From positions 1-64,000 of the forward strand of contig JAFXLG010000009.1 of NCBI GenBank assembly GCA_017531305.1: a stretch of DNA of 64,000 nt. The letters run 5' to 3'. Positions 17,920 through 25,317 of the stretch are shown one piece after another. This DNA comes from Alistipes sp. Lineage in GTDB: Bacteria; Bacteroidota; Bacteroidia; Bacteroidales; Rikenellaceae. The position numbers were made by a program, and so were the translations under genes. The notes under the pieces were generated by a model. It was given only the letters and a program-made list of their open reading frames with translations. It was not told the DNA's origin and made no database searches. Every line of letters begins with the position of its first letter. The stretch's first letter is position 1.

Positions 17920-18843
17920 TTATTTTTTTGCTTTAAACTCGTTGATCTCCTCTCTTGTGGGAGCTGCAGGTTGGGCACCCATGCGTGTTACGCTGATTGC
18001 CGATGCGATACTCGCCTCGTGTGCTGCATCCGTTAGGCTGTAGCCTTCTGCCAACGCTCCTGCTAATACTCCGTTGTAGGTGTCTCCAGCGGCTGTAGTA
18101 TCCACTGCCTCGACTTTGGTCGCTGCGATAAGAGTAAAGTTCTCGCCATCGTAAATCAGCGATCCCTCGCTTCCGAGTGTGATGATTACGTTCTTTGTTC
18201 CCATGGCGTGGATAGTCTTGGCGGCCTGTTGCGCACTCTGAGTGTCGGTAACCTCTATTCCGCTTATGCGCGATGCCTCCGAACGGTTTGGAGTAATGAG
18301 GTAGAGATTCTTTAAAAGCTCTGCGCTGAGTGGCTCCGCGGGAGCTGGTGCAGGGTTAAGAATTACAGGAACTCCAGCCTCTGAAGCTATTTGGGCTGCA
18401 TATTCTACCGTCTGGATTGGAGTCTCCAACTGCATTAACACAACCTTAGCCGATGTGATCTCCTCTTTGGCTTGGTCTATATCGGCTGTGCCAAGATGCA
18501 TATTTGCTCCCGAAGCGACAACGATGCAGTTCTCGGCATGCTTATCTATAGTGATAAGTGCCACTCCCGAAGGGTGCTCTTCATCTACAAAAACATAATC
18601 GGTGATGATTTTGTCCTCCTTTAGGGCTTCCCGAACTTGTCTACCGAAGAGGTCATCGCCTGTTTTGGCAACAAATATCACTTTGTTACCATAACGTGCT
18701 GCGGCAACGGCTTGATTTGCTCCTTTGCCTCCAGCATTCATAAAGAAGTCTCCTCCCAATACGGTCTCTCCACCGATGGGAAGGTGCGAAGTCTTGACTA
18801 CCATATCGGTGTTGCTGCTTCCGATGACAACTATCTTATTCAT
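17920..18843 (-). CDS. rbsK: Ribokinase
   Basis: Phosphorylates ribose at O5 to feed the pentose phosphate pathway. The 307 residues follow the PfkB fold: the N-terminal GGKGANQAVAAARYG motif near residues 38-52 and the C-terminal DTTAAGDTYNGVLAGALAEG motif near 245-265, with the catalytic Asp in AAGD and the anion hole around it. Its length matches E. coli RbsK (309). The promoter lies immediately upstream and the sugar transporter gene immediately downstream. With the neighbouring deoD it could use the ribose from purine nucleosides, although deoD yields ribose 1-phosphate, which would need a phosphopentomutase not encoded here. Confidence 0.93.
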   Translation of the reverse strand: MNKIVVIGSSNTDMVVKTSHLPIGGETVLGGDFFMNAGGKGANQAVAAARYGNKVIFVAKTGDDLFGRQVREALKEDKIITDYVFVDEEHPSGVALITIDKHAENCIVVASGANMHLGTADIDQAKEEITSAKVVLMQLETPIQTVEYAAQIASEAGVPVILNPAPAPAEPLSAELLKNLYLITPNRSEASRISGIEVTDTQSAQQAAKTIHAMGTKNVIITLGSEGSLIYDGENFTLIAATKVEAVDTTAAGDTYNGVLAGALAEGYSLTDAAHEASIASAISVTRMGAQPAAPTREEINEFKAKK

Positions 18844-18872
18844 CTTTCAATAGTTTTTAAGATTTGTGTAAC

Positions 18873-18904
18873 CAAAGTTATCGAAAATATCTCGTTTAAA
18901 CAAA
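18873..18904 (-). promoter_or_regulatory. Promoter of rbsK, sharing bases with the deoD terminator
   Basis: Minus strand: TTTG (18901-18904), a 20-nt spacer and TAACTTTG (18873-18880), a full consensus match. The TTTG is the end of the T-run of the deoD terminator just upstream. Confidence 0.75.
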
Positions 18905-18932
18905 AAGAGCAGGCAATTTTTATGCCTGCTCT
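18901..18932 (-). terminator. Terminator of the nagB-like-nagB-deoD operon
   Basis: AGAGCAGGCA (18906-18915) pairs perfectly with TGCCTGCTCT (18923-18932), 7-nt loop; on the minus strand the stem is followed by TTTTTG (18901-18906 region). Confidence 0.85.
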
Positions 18933-18951
18933 ACAATTAGATGAAAAATTG

Positions 18952-19659
18952 TTAGATGATATCGAACGCAATCTCCATCATATTGGTGAAACTTGTCTGA
19001 CGCTGCTCTGCGCTACATGCCGTACCGTGTACCAACGAGTCCGATATAGTGCAGATGCAGAGTGCTTTATTGCCACTGCGTGCTGCGTTCATATAGAGAG
19101 CCGTAGCCTCCATCTCCACAGCCAAAACACCCATCTTCTGCCAAGCCTTCCACTCCTCCGAAGAGTCTCCGTAGAATACATCGCTCGCCAAAAGGTTGCC
19201 GACTTTATAGCGAATACTCATCGTCTCAGCCTTTTGAGCTGCGGCGCGCACAAGGTCGAAGTCGGCTATAGGGGCAAATGTTCCTGGGAGGTGGAATTGC
19301 GCTCCGTAGTTCGAATCTGTGCATGATCCCATGCCGATAACTACATCGCCCAACTCCAAATCTGGATGGTATGCTCCAGCCGAACCTGTGCGGATGATGC
19401 TTTTCACACCGTAGAAGTTAAAAAGCTCGTATGTATAGATGCCGATGGATGGGATTCCCATACCATGACCCTGTACCGATACTCTTTTACCTTTATAGGT
19501 GCCTGTGAATCCCAACATGCCGCGTACGTTGTTGTACTGAACGGGATTCTCCAAAAATGTCTCAGCCATAAATTTAGCACGCAACGGATCGCCTGCCATG
19601 ATGACCTTCTCGGCTATTTCGCCTGCTTTTGCCCCGATGTGAGGAGTAGGTGTTGCCAT
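18952..19659 (-). CDS. deoD: Purine-nucleoside phosphorylase, DeoD type
   Basis: Phosphorolysis of purine (deoxy)nucleosides to base and (deoxy)ribose 1-phosphate. The 235-residue length and features are those of the hexameric bacterial enzyme: N-terminal [26 protein letters not shown] with the phosphate-binding GDP, the [20 protein letters not shown] stretch, the VEMEATALY ribose-binding segment, and TISDSLVHG with the general-acid Asp. It is last in an operon after nagB (gap 12 nt). Together with the two upstream sugar-phosphate genes this is a salvage module. Confidence 0.95.
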   Translation of the reverse strand: MATPTPHIGAKAGEIAEKVIMAGDPLRAKFMAETFLENPVQYNNVRGMLGFTGTYKGKRVSVQGHGMGIPSIGIYTYELFNFYGVKSIIRTGSAGAYHPDLELGDVVIGMGSCTDSNYGAQFHLPGTFAPIADFDLVRAAAQKAETMSIRYKVGNLLASDVFYGDSSEEWKAWQKMGVLAVEMEATALYMNAARSGNKALCICTISDSLVHGTACSAEQRQTSFTNMMEIAFDII

Positions 19660-19671
19660 AGTGGTTAAAGT

Positions 19672-20463
19672 TTACAAGTTATCCTTCTCAATATCCTTAA
19701 AGTAGCGGTATGTATTTACCTTCAGCTCGCCAACAGCTGGTTCATCACATACCATGATACCCTTTGGATGCATCTGCAATGCGGTGATGGTCCATGCGTG
19801 AGAAACCGCGCCCTCTACGCACTGCTGTACTGCACGAGCCTTCTTGTGACCAAGAGCCAATACCATAACCTGCTTAGCAGAGCATACAGTACCAACACCT
19901 ACAGTCAACGCCAACTTTGGCACCTTGTTTACATCGCCACCGAAGAAGCGAGAGTTCACGATGATTGTATCCTCAGTCAAAGTCTTTACACGAGTGCGTG
20001 AGTTGAGTGAAGAGAATGGCTCGTTGAATGCCAAGTGACCATCCTCGCCAACGCCACCGATGAAGAGGTCGATACCGCCTGCAGCCTCTATGCGAGCCTC
20101 GTATGCAGCACACTCAGCCTCCAAATCCTCGGCATTGCCGTTGAGAATATTCACATTCTCAGCCTTGATGTCAACGTGTGAGAAGAAATTATTCCACATA
20201 AATGAGTGGTAGCTCTCAGGATGCTCCTCTGGCAAACCAACGTACTCATCCATGTTGAATGTTACTACGTTTGCAAATGAAACCTTACCAGCCTTGCAAA
20301 GCTCGATAAGAGCGTTATACATGCCAAGTGGTGTAGAGCCTGTAGGCAAACCCAATACAAATGGCTCAGAAGTTACTGCAGCCTTAGCGTTAATCTGTGC
20401 GGCAACGTACTCTGCTGCCCAGCGACCACACTCTGCCGCTGTATTCTGGATGATTAATCTCAT
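19672..20463 (-). CDS. nagB: Glucosamine-6-phosphate deaminase
   Basis: Converts glucosamine 6-phosphate to fructose 6-phosphate and ammonia in amino-sugar catabolism. The 263 residues are close to E. coli NagB (266). Active-site features are all present: FNMDEYVGL (catalytic base Asp), [14 protein letters not shown] with the Asp-Gly-His triad element and Glu, and the phosphate-binding [13 protein letters not shown] loop. The [12 protein letters not shown] segment, which helps form the allosteric site in E. coli, is also recognisable. It lies 18 nt after the larger NagB-like fusion gene and 12 nt before deoD. Confidence 0.96.
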   Translation of the reverse strand: MRLIIQNTAAECGRWAAEYVAAQINAKAAVTSEPFVLGLPTGSTPLGMYNALIELCKAGKVSFANVVTFNMDEYVGLPEEHPESYHSFMWNNFFSHVDIKAENVNILNGNAEDLEAECAAYEARIEAAGGIDLFIGGVGEDGHLAFNEPFSSLNSRTRVKTLTEDTIIVNSRFFGGDVNKVPKLALTVGVGTVCSAKQVMVLALGHKKARAVQQCVEGAVSHAWTITALQMHPKGIMVCDEPAVGELKVNTYRYFKDIEKDNL

Positions 20464-20481
20464 GTCTAATTATGATTTAAA

Positions 20482-22422
20482 TTAAATTTTCATCTTTACA
20501 AATACCTCGATAGCCTGATACTCAGCCATACCCAACTCATCATACAAACGAGCTGTGTTCTGAGTACGCTCCTCAGCTCTCTGCCAGAACTCGCGGCTGT
20601 CATCACCTGGGAATGGAACGATATCCTTCTGTGAGAGGTGACGGTAGATAGCGTGACGCTTCTTGATAAGCTCGTCTGGACTCAATGGTACTGCCATATC
20701 GACCATGCCGATCTCCCACTCCATCCAAGCACCGCGATAGAGCCAGATTACACACTCCTCAAGCCACTTCTCGCCCTGATCCTTCAGGCGGAAGAGAGCC
20801 TCCAATACAGACTCTGTACATACTCGGTGTGTGCCGTGTGGATCTGCCAAGTCGCCAGCCAAATAGATCTGGTGAGGTTTAACCTGCTGCAAAAGTTCGG
20901 TGATGATCTCAATATCCTTATCTGTACGCTGTCCCTTCTTGATACCACCTGTCTCATAGAATGGCAGGTTGAGGAAGTGAGCGTTGGTATCCTCATTCAA
21001 GCCGAATGAACGAACTGCACCACGAGCCTCAGCGCGGCGGATTGCACCCTTCAGATCGAGCAAAGCACGAGGCTCTGGCTCGCCCTTCTTCTTCGAAGCG
21101 ATGATCTGCTTAACCTCCTCCATGCGGTCGCCATAACCAAGCTCGCGAGCCGAGTCGATATGCTGCAATACTACGTCATCGTGTACTGCAACATTACCCG
21201 AAGTCTCGTATGCTACGTGTACGTCATGACCCTGCTCAACCAAGCGGATGAATGTACCTCCCATCGAGATAACATCGTCATCTGGGTGTGGAGAGAAGAT
21301 AATCACACGCTTAGGGAATGGAGTAGATGGTACAGGACGAGTCGAATCGTCAGCATTTGGCTTACCACCGGGCCAGCCTGTGATTGTATGCTGCAAGTCA
21401 TTGAAAACCTTGATATTCACCTTGTCGTATGTCATGCCTGTAGCATCCAACAACTCCCCTAACGAATGCTCGATATAGTCTTTGTATGTGAGTTTCAGGA
21501 TAGGCTTCTTCACTACCTCGCACAACCATACCACAGCCTTACGAACAAGACGCTCTGTCCAGTCGCATGGACCTACAATCCAAGGAGCCTTCTTTACTGT
21601 AAGCAGCGCTGCAGCAGTCTCATCCACTACAGCCTCGATTGCTGGATGGTTCTGGAGCATAGATGCAGGGATGGTACGTGTAGCATCGCCCTCTACAACC
21701 TTGTTAATGATGTTTGCTTTATCCTCGCCCCATGCCATCAAGATGATACGCTTTGCACTCATTACGGTGTTAAGACCCATTGTGATAGCCATGCGTGGAG
21801 TGTTCTCAGCACCGAAGAAGAGACCAGCCTGCTGCTTGCGAGACTGATATGTGAGCTGCACCAAACGAGTTGTTGATTTGGCGTATGATCCAGGCTCGTT
21901 GAAACCAATCTGACCCTGAGTACCCATACCGATTACCATCAAATCAATGTTACGAGCCTTGCGGTCATACTCCGCGCAGTAATCAGAGATCTTATCGGCA
22001 GGAACAGAACCATCAATGATGTGAACATTCTCAGGTGCGATATCCACCAATGAGATAAAGTCCTCGTGGATGCGGTAGTTACGACTCTGCTGCTCTGAAG
22101 CCTTGATAGGGTAGAATTCGTCAAGGCTATAAACCTCTACATTCTTAAACGAAATCTCGCCTGCTTTGTAGCGATTTACCAACTCGATGTAAACTCCAAT
22201 AGGAGTGCGACCAGTAGTGAGACCCAATGCAAACAGACGCTGAGGCTCTGTTGCTTCGTGCTTCTTGATGGCATTGATAAGTTCGTTGACAACGTAATTT
22301 ACGCCTTCAGCCTCAGAGTCGAACACAGAGGTTGGGACCTTCTCATAGCGATGGATAATATCCTTTGGAGTTCCCTCAAGGATTAAGCCTCCATCGTAGG
22401 GCAGTGAATACTTGTTTTGCAT
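20482..22422 (-). CDS. NagB-like domain fused to PIG-L/LmbE deacetylase domain
   Basis: A 646-residue fusion found in Bacteroidota (annotated in B. thetaiotaomicron as putative glucosamine-6-phosphate deaminase-like protein). Residues about 35-290 form a NagB-type domain; residues about 370-640 form a PIG-L deacetylase domain with SPHPDDD (377-383) and DPHGTHR, the two zinc motifs. The NagB half keeps Asp101 (SLDEF) and Glu176 (FNEP), but the Asp-Gly-His active-site motif reads Gln169-Gly-Gln171. Normal deaminase chemistry is therefore doubtful, while the deacetylase half looks competent. A role in deacetylating an N-acetylated sugar or sugar phosphate, with the NagB half as a binding domain, is inference. 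It is first in the operon with nagB and deoD. Confidence 0.9.
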   Translation of the reverse strand: MQNKYSLPYDGGLILEGTPKDIIHRYEKVPTSVFDSEAEGVNYVVNELINAIKKHEATEPQRLFALGLTTGRTPIGVYIELVNRYKAGEISFKNVEVYSLDEFYPIKASEQQSRNYRIHEDFISLVDIAPENVHIIDGSVPADKISDYCAEYDRKARNIDLMVIGMGTQGQIGFNEPGSYAKSTTRLVQLTYQSRKQQAGLFFGAENTPRMAITMGLNTVMSAKRIILMAWGEDKANIINKVVEGDATRTIPASMLQNHPAIEAVVDETAAALLTVKKAPWIVGPCDWTERLVRKAVVWLCEVVKKPILKLTYKDYIEHSLGELLDATGMTYDKVNIKVFNDLQHTITGWPGGKPNADDSTRPVPSTPFPKRVIIFSPHPDDDVISMGGTFIRLVEQGHDVHVAYETSGNVAVHDDVVLQHIDSARELGYGDRMEEVKQIIASKKKGEPEPRALLDLKGAIRRAEARGAVRSFGLNEDTNAHFLNLPFYETGGIKKGQRTDKDIEIITELLQQVKPHQIYLAGDLADPHGTHRVCTESVLEALFRLKDQGEKWLEECVIWLYRGAWMEWEIGMVDMAVPLSPDELIKKRHAIYRHLSQKDIVPFPGDDSREFWQRAEERTQNTARLYDELGMAEYQAIEVFVKMKI

Positions 22423-22460
22423 AGTTTTTTTATGTTTATAAATACCTAAATCTAAATAAT

Positions 22461-22506
22461 CTTTCAGCGTTTGTATGTAATTCTACGTTAAGAAACGCAA
22501 TGAAAG
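22461..22506 (-). other. Stem-loop in the 5' leader of the NagB-like fusion gene
   Basis: CTTTCAGCGTTT (22461-22472) can pair with AAACGC-aa-TGAAAG (22493-22506), giving 12 base pairs with a 2-nt bulge and a 20-nt loop. If the -7 box at 22520-22527 is right, this hairpin lies at the extreme 5' end of the transcript. It could be an operator (inverted repeat) or an mRNA-stabilising structure. Confidence 0.5.
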
Positions 22507-22519
22507 TACACATGTTATG

Positions 22520-22527
22520 CAAATTTA
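22520..22527 (-). promoter_or_regulatory. Candidate -7 box for the NagB-like fusion operon
   Basis: Minus strand TAAATTTG. No convincing TTTG is found at the expected -33 distance. The leader would be about 90 nt. Confidence 0.4.
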
Positions 22528-22643
22528 CAAATAAATTTGGTTATTTCCGCATATATATTAACTAAAATGTGAGAATAATTTTAAGAAAATGTATTGATGG
22601 GATTTTTTTCATACTGCGTGATGTTTTATTGCGATAAAATTAT

Positions 22644-22651
22644 TAACTTTG
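22644..22651 (+). promoter_or_regulatory. Candidate -7 box for the glycerophosphodiesterase gene
   Basis: TAACTTTG matches TAnnTTTG, but there is no good -33 TTTG at 19-21 nt. The leader would be about 100 nt. Confidence 0.4.
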
Positions 22652-22754
22652 TCTATTATTGTGGTTATTCTGGGTCGTTAATTCAATGCGGAGAAAATGG
22701 CAATATTTCAATATTTTTTAGATAATTATATATAAGTTAAATAAAATTCAACCT

Positions 22755-23516
22755 ATGAAAAAGTTTTTGTTTTTTACCGTAGCTCTCTTTTCGGCAGGTT
22801 CTATTTTTGCACAGTCTCAGATTGTTGCACATCGTGGTTTCCATGCAACAGGTAACTCTGTTCGTAATTCACTCTCGGCATTAGTTAATGCTCAGGATCA
22901 TAAATTTTTTGGCTCGGAGTGTGATATTAATGAGACTAAGGATGGAGTTTTGATTGTTGTTCATGGTCCTAATCATGCAGGCATGAAGGTGCAGGAGACC
23001 GATTTTGAGACTCTGCGCGCTGCTAAGTTGGAGAATGGCGAGATCCTTCCTACTTTGGAGGAGTATCTGATTCAGGCTAAGAAGAATACTGCCACTAAGC
23101 TCATTATCGAGATTAAGAGCCATGACACCCCAGAGCGCGAGACTCGTGTAACGAAGAATATCTTGGCGATGGTTAAGAAACATAAGCTCAAGAAGGATGT
23201 GGAGTATATCGCATTCAGCAAACATGTATGTCAGGAGTTGGTCAAGTATGGTCCTAAGGGCATTAAGGTTGCCTACCTTAATGGCGAGTTGTCTCCTATC
23301 GAGTGCAAGAAGTTGGGCTTTACAGGTATTGACTACAACCATGGCGTTTTGAAGAAGCACCCAGAGTGGATCAAGGCTGCTCAGGCTTTGGGCTTGGAGG
23401 TTAATATCTGGACTGTGAACAGCACTGCTGATATCCAGTGGAGTATTGATCACGGTGTGGATTACATCACAACCGATAATCCGCTCGAGGCTAAGCGTCT
23501 GATTGAGAAGAAATAA
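22755..23516 (+). CDS. Secreted glycerophosphodiester phosphodiesterase
   Basis: Hydrolyses glycerophosphodiesters (deacylated phospholipid headgroups) to glycerol 3-phosphate and an alcohol. A signal peptide (residues 1-19, ending GSIFAQ) sends it to the periplasm or surface. The 253-residue protein is a GDPD-type TIM barrel: HRGF near residue 29 (catalytic His), SECDINETKDG (metal-binding Glu and Asp), VVHGPNH (second catalytic His) and LIIEIKSHD (third metal ligand Glu). The Pro-Glu-Asn-Thr segment typical after HRG is replaced by VRNS and the Asp after the second His by Gly, but the core ligands are kept. It has its own terminator. Confidence 0.88.
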   Translation: MKKFLFFTVALFSAGSIFAQSQIVAHRGFHATGNSVRNSLSALVNAQDHKFFGSECDINETKDGVLIVVHGPNHAGMKVQETDFETLRAAKLENGEILPTLEEYLIQAKKNTATKLIIEIKSHDTPERETRVTKNILAMVKKHKLKKDVEYIAFSKHVCQELVKYGPKGIKVAYLNGELSPIECKKLGFTGIDYNHGVLKKHPEWIKAAQALGLEVNIWTVNSTADIQWSIDHGVDYITTDNPLEAKRLIEKK

Positions 23517-23544
23517 TCGGCTCTGATTATTGAACATAAATACG

Positions 23545-23572
23545 AAGCCTGCATTTTTTGCAGGCTTTTTTT
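23545..23572 (+). terminator. Terminator of the glycerophosphodiesterase gene
   Basis: AAGCCTGCA (23545-23553) pairs with TGCAGGCTT (23559-23567) around a T-only loop, followed by a T-run that runs into the next promoter. Confidence 0.85.
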
Positions 23573-23601
23573 GGCGGTTATTTCTCGAAAACCTATCTTT
23601 G
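23570..23601 (+). promoter_or_regulatory. Promoter of the NCS2 permease, overlapping the upstream terminator
   Basis: TTTG (23570-23573), a 20-nt spacer and TATCTTTG (23594-23601): an exact consensus match. The -33 box is the end of the preceding terminator's T-run. The leader would be only about 10 nt. Confidence 0.75.
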
Positions 23602-23618
23602 CCAAAATCGCTTTTATT

Positions 23619-24893
23619 ATGGAATTGAAATATGGTATAGATGATCGCCCAAAGTTGGGGCAATTGTTAGTATATAGTTTGCAGTGGTTTGTATTGGCTG
23701 TTGCGGTGATTGTTACCTCTATCTTTATCGCGCAAGGGTCTGATGCAGAGAAGGTTTTCTATGCCCAGAAGGTTTTTGCCTTTATGGGAGTTGCTACAAT
23801 TTTGCAGATATTCATAGGTCATCGTATGCCTATTATCTCAGGTCCCGCATCGGTGCTGTTGGTGGGTATAATTACAGCTTTGACATCGCAGGGCGAAGCT
23901 ATAAATACCAATAAAATCTACACTTCGCTGATTGTCGGCGGTGTGGCTGTCGTTCTACTCTCGGCTGGTCGTTTGCTTGAGTATATGCAAAAGATCTTTA
24001 CACCTCGTATCGTGGTGGTTATCATGATGCTTATAGCCTATACACTTGGTCCGACCATTAAAAATTTGATATTCCCAGCATCTAATCCTGAGTGTCATAC
24101 CTTTGCTTTATGGTTTGCCTTGTTGGGAGTGCCAGCTATGGTGGTGGCAAATAGTCGTTTGAAGGGCGTGTTGAAATCTGTTGTTGTGCCTTTGTCGCTA
24201 TTTGTAGGGTGCTTGTTGTATTACATCGTGCAGGGAGGCTTTGCGGAGATTTTTATTGGTGCATCAACTCCTCAGGGACGTATGTTTCTTCCTGCTGTGG
24301 AGTTTGATTGGAGTATGATTGTGGCATTTCTGATATGCTATATAGCATTGCTTATCAATGATATAGGCTCGATCCAATCTACTGGAGCTTTGCTCCAAAC
24401 TCCTCAGATGGATCGCCGTTGTCGCCGTGGTGTGGGCTTGACTGGTGTGCTGAATATTGTGGCAGGTTCGATGGGTATAATCGGACCTGTAAATTATACT
24501 ATGTCGCCAGGAGTTATCGCCTCATCGTCATGTGCTTCTCGCTACGCGCTTCTGCCCGCTTCGTTAGGTTTGATTGTGTGCGCGTTCATTCCGCCAGTCA
24601 TCACATTGCTTACCGCCATTCCTAATAGTGTTATCGGCGTTATTTTGCTCTATTTGATGGGAACACAGTTGGCTGCATCCTTCTCTACACTTGTTTCGGG
24701 TAATTCGATTAAGAGTTTCGACCATGCTCTCACAGTGGGTTTGCCTATAATCGTGGCTCTGGTTTTTGGTATTATTCCGATGAGTGTTATTCCCGAAATG
24801 TTACGTCCTATTATCGGAAATGGTTTCGTTATGGGTGTATTGACCGTAATCTTGCTCGAGCATCTGCTTTTGAAGGAGCGTAAAAGTAAATAG
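23619..24893 (+). CDS. NCS2-family nucleobase permease (uracil/xanthine type)
   Basis: A 424-residue polytopic membrane protein (about 12-14 segments) of the nucleobase-cation symporter-2 family (UraA/XanQ relatives). Hallmarks are the ISGPASVLLVGI stretch near the N-terminus, the ALLINDIGSIQSTGALL region with conserved acidic and Gln residues, and GPVNYTMSPGVIASS in the middle. I choose the ATG at 23619: a promoter -7 box occupies 23594-23601, and longer in-frame starts would begin inside the upstream terminator. Uracil versus xanthine cannot be decided by eye. Its location near deoD and rbsK fits a broader interest in nucleic-acid salvage. Confidence 0.88.
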   Translation: MELKYGIDDRPKLGQLLVYSLQWFVLAVAVIVTSIFIAQGSDAEKVFYAQKVFAFMGVATILQIFIGHRMPIISGPASVLLVGIITALTSQGEAINTNKIYTSLIVGGVAVVLLSAGRLLEYMQKIFTPRIVVVIMMLIAYTLGPTIKNLIFPASNPECHTFALWFALLGVPAMVVANSRLKGVLKSVVVPLSLFVGCLLYYIVQGGFAEIFIGASTPQGRMFLPAVEFDWSMIVAFLICYIALLINDIGSIQSTGALLQTPQMDRRCRRGVGLTGVLNIVAGSMGIIGPVNYTMSPGVIASSSCASRYALLPASLGLIVCAFIPPVITLLTAIPNSVIGVILLYLMGTQLAASFSTLVSGNSIKSFDHALTVGLPIIVALVFGIIPMSVIPEMLRPIIGNGFVMGVLTVILLEHLLLKERKSK

Positions 24894-25317
24894 TATAACT
24901 ATTATATATATAGGTGTGGCTATATGGCTATAACCGATTTGAGATAAATAATTATTAATCTTAAATCAGTTACATTTTTGCCGAGAAATTGTAAATATCT
25001 GTTTTATAGTGAGTTCTGAGGTTTGTTTTTGTTATTCAAGACGCTGTTTTGAGTGTTAATTTCACCCAAATAATCTTTGTTTTTGATTGATTTGTGCATT
25101 AATTATACAAAAAATCATATTTTGGTTTAAAATTGTAATCTAAAGCCTATATGTGTGTAATGATTTATAATCGAACATTGCGTGATTATCTATAATTATT
25201 AAACAATGTTAATTTTTTATTAAATTTTTTTGTTAATTAATTATTTAACAATTATCTTTGCAGAGTATTTTTCTATTGAAAAAGAATACGAAATTTTTAA
25301 TAAACGTACAAAAATTA
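24894..25317. other. Intergenic region before susC
   Basis: These 424 AT-rich bases contain a 10-bp imperfect stem-loop (24936-24945 with 24958-24967) that may end the permease transcript, and the susC promoter at 25229-25260. Between about 24970 and 25228 I see no gene, no regulator-binding repeat and no RNA motif I can name. Confidence 0.55.
25229..25260 (+). promoter_or_regulatory. Strong promoter of the susCD operon
   Basis: TTTG (25229-25232), a 20-nt spacer and TATCTTTG (25253-25260): an exact consensus match. Transcription would start near 25267, with a leader of about 50 nt. Confidence 0.8.

Larger units (their letters stand above)
22423..22754. other. Divergent intergenic region between the aminosugar operon and the glycerophosphodiesterase gene
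   Basis: These 332 AT-rich bases hold the 5' leader and stem-loop of the leftward operon and -7-like boxes facing both ways (22520-22527 minus, 22644-22651 plus). No coding potential, RNA gene or repeat family is visible. Confidence 0.6.

Noticed and set aside
22755..23516. Glycerophosphodiesterase as a degenerate pseudoenzyme
   Set aside because: Despite loss of the Pro-Glu-Asn-Thr segment, both catalytic His and the three acidic metal ligands are present.
23571..23618. Longer N-terminus for the NCS2 permease starting at TTG 23571
   Set aside because: It lies in the upstream terminator and promoter; ATG 23619 fits the family.
22881..23663. Open frame of 260 codons on the minus strand opposite the glycerophosphodiesterase gene
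   Set aside because: It runs through the terminator and promoter of the plus-strand genes and resembles no protein; the plus-strand gene has clear active-site motifs.
25258..25317. Longer N-terminus for susC starting at TTG 25258
   Set aside because: The TTG is part of the TATCTTTG promoter box, and the added residues would precede a normal signal peptide.
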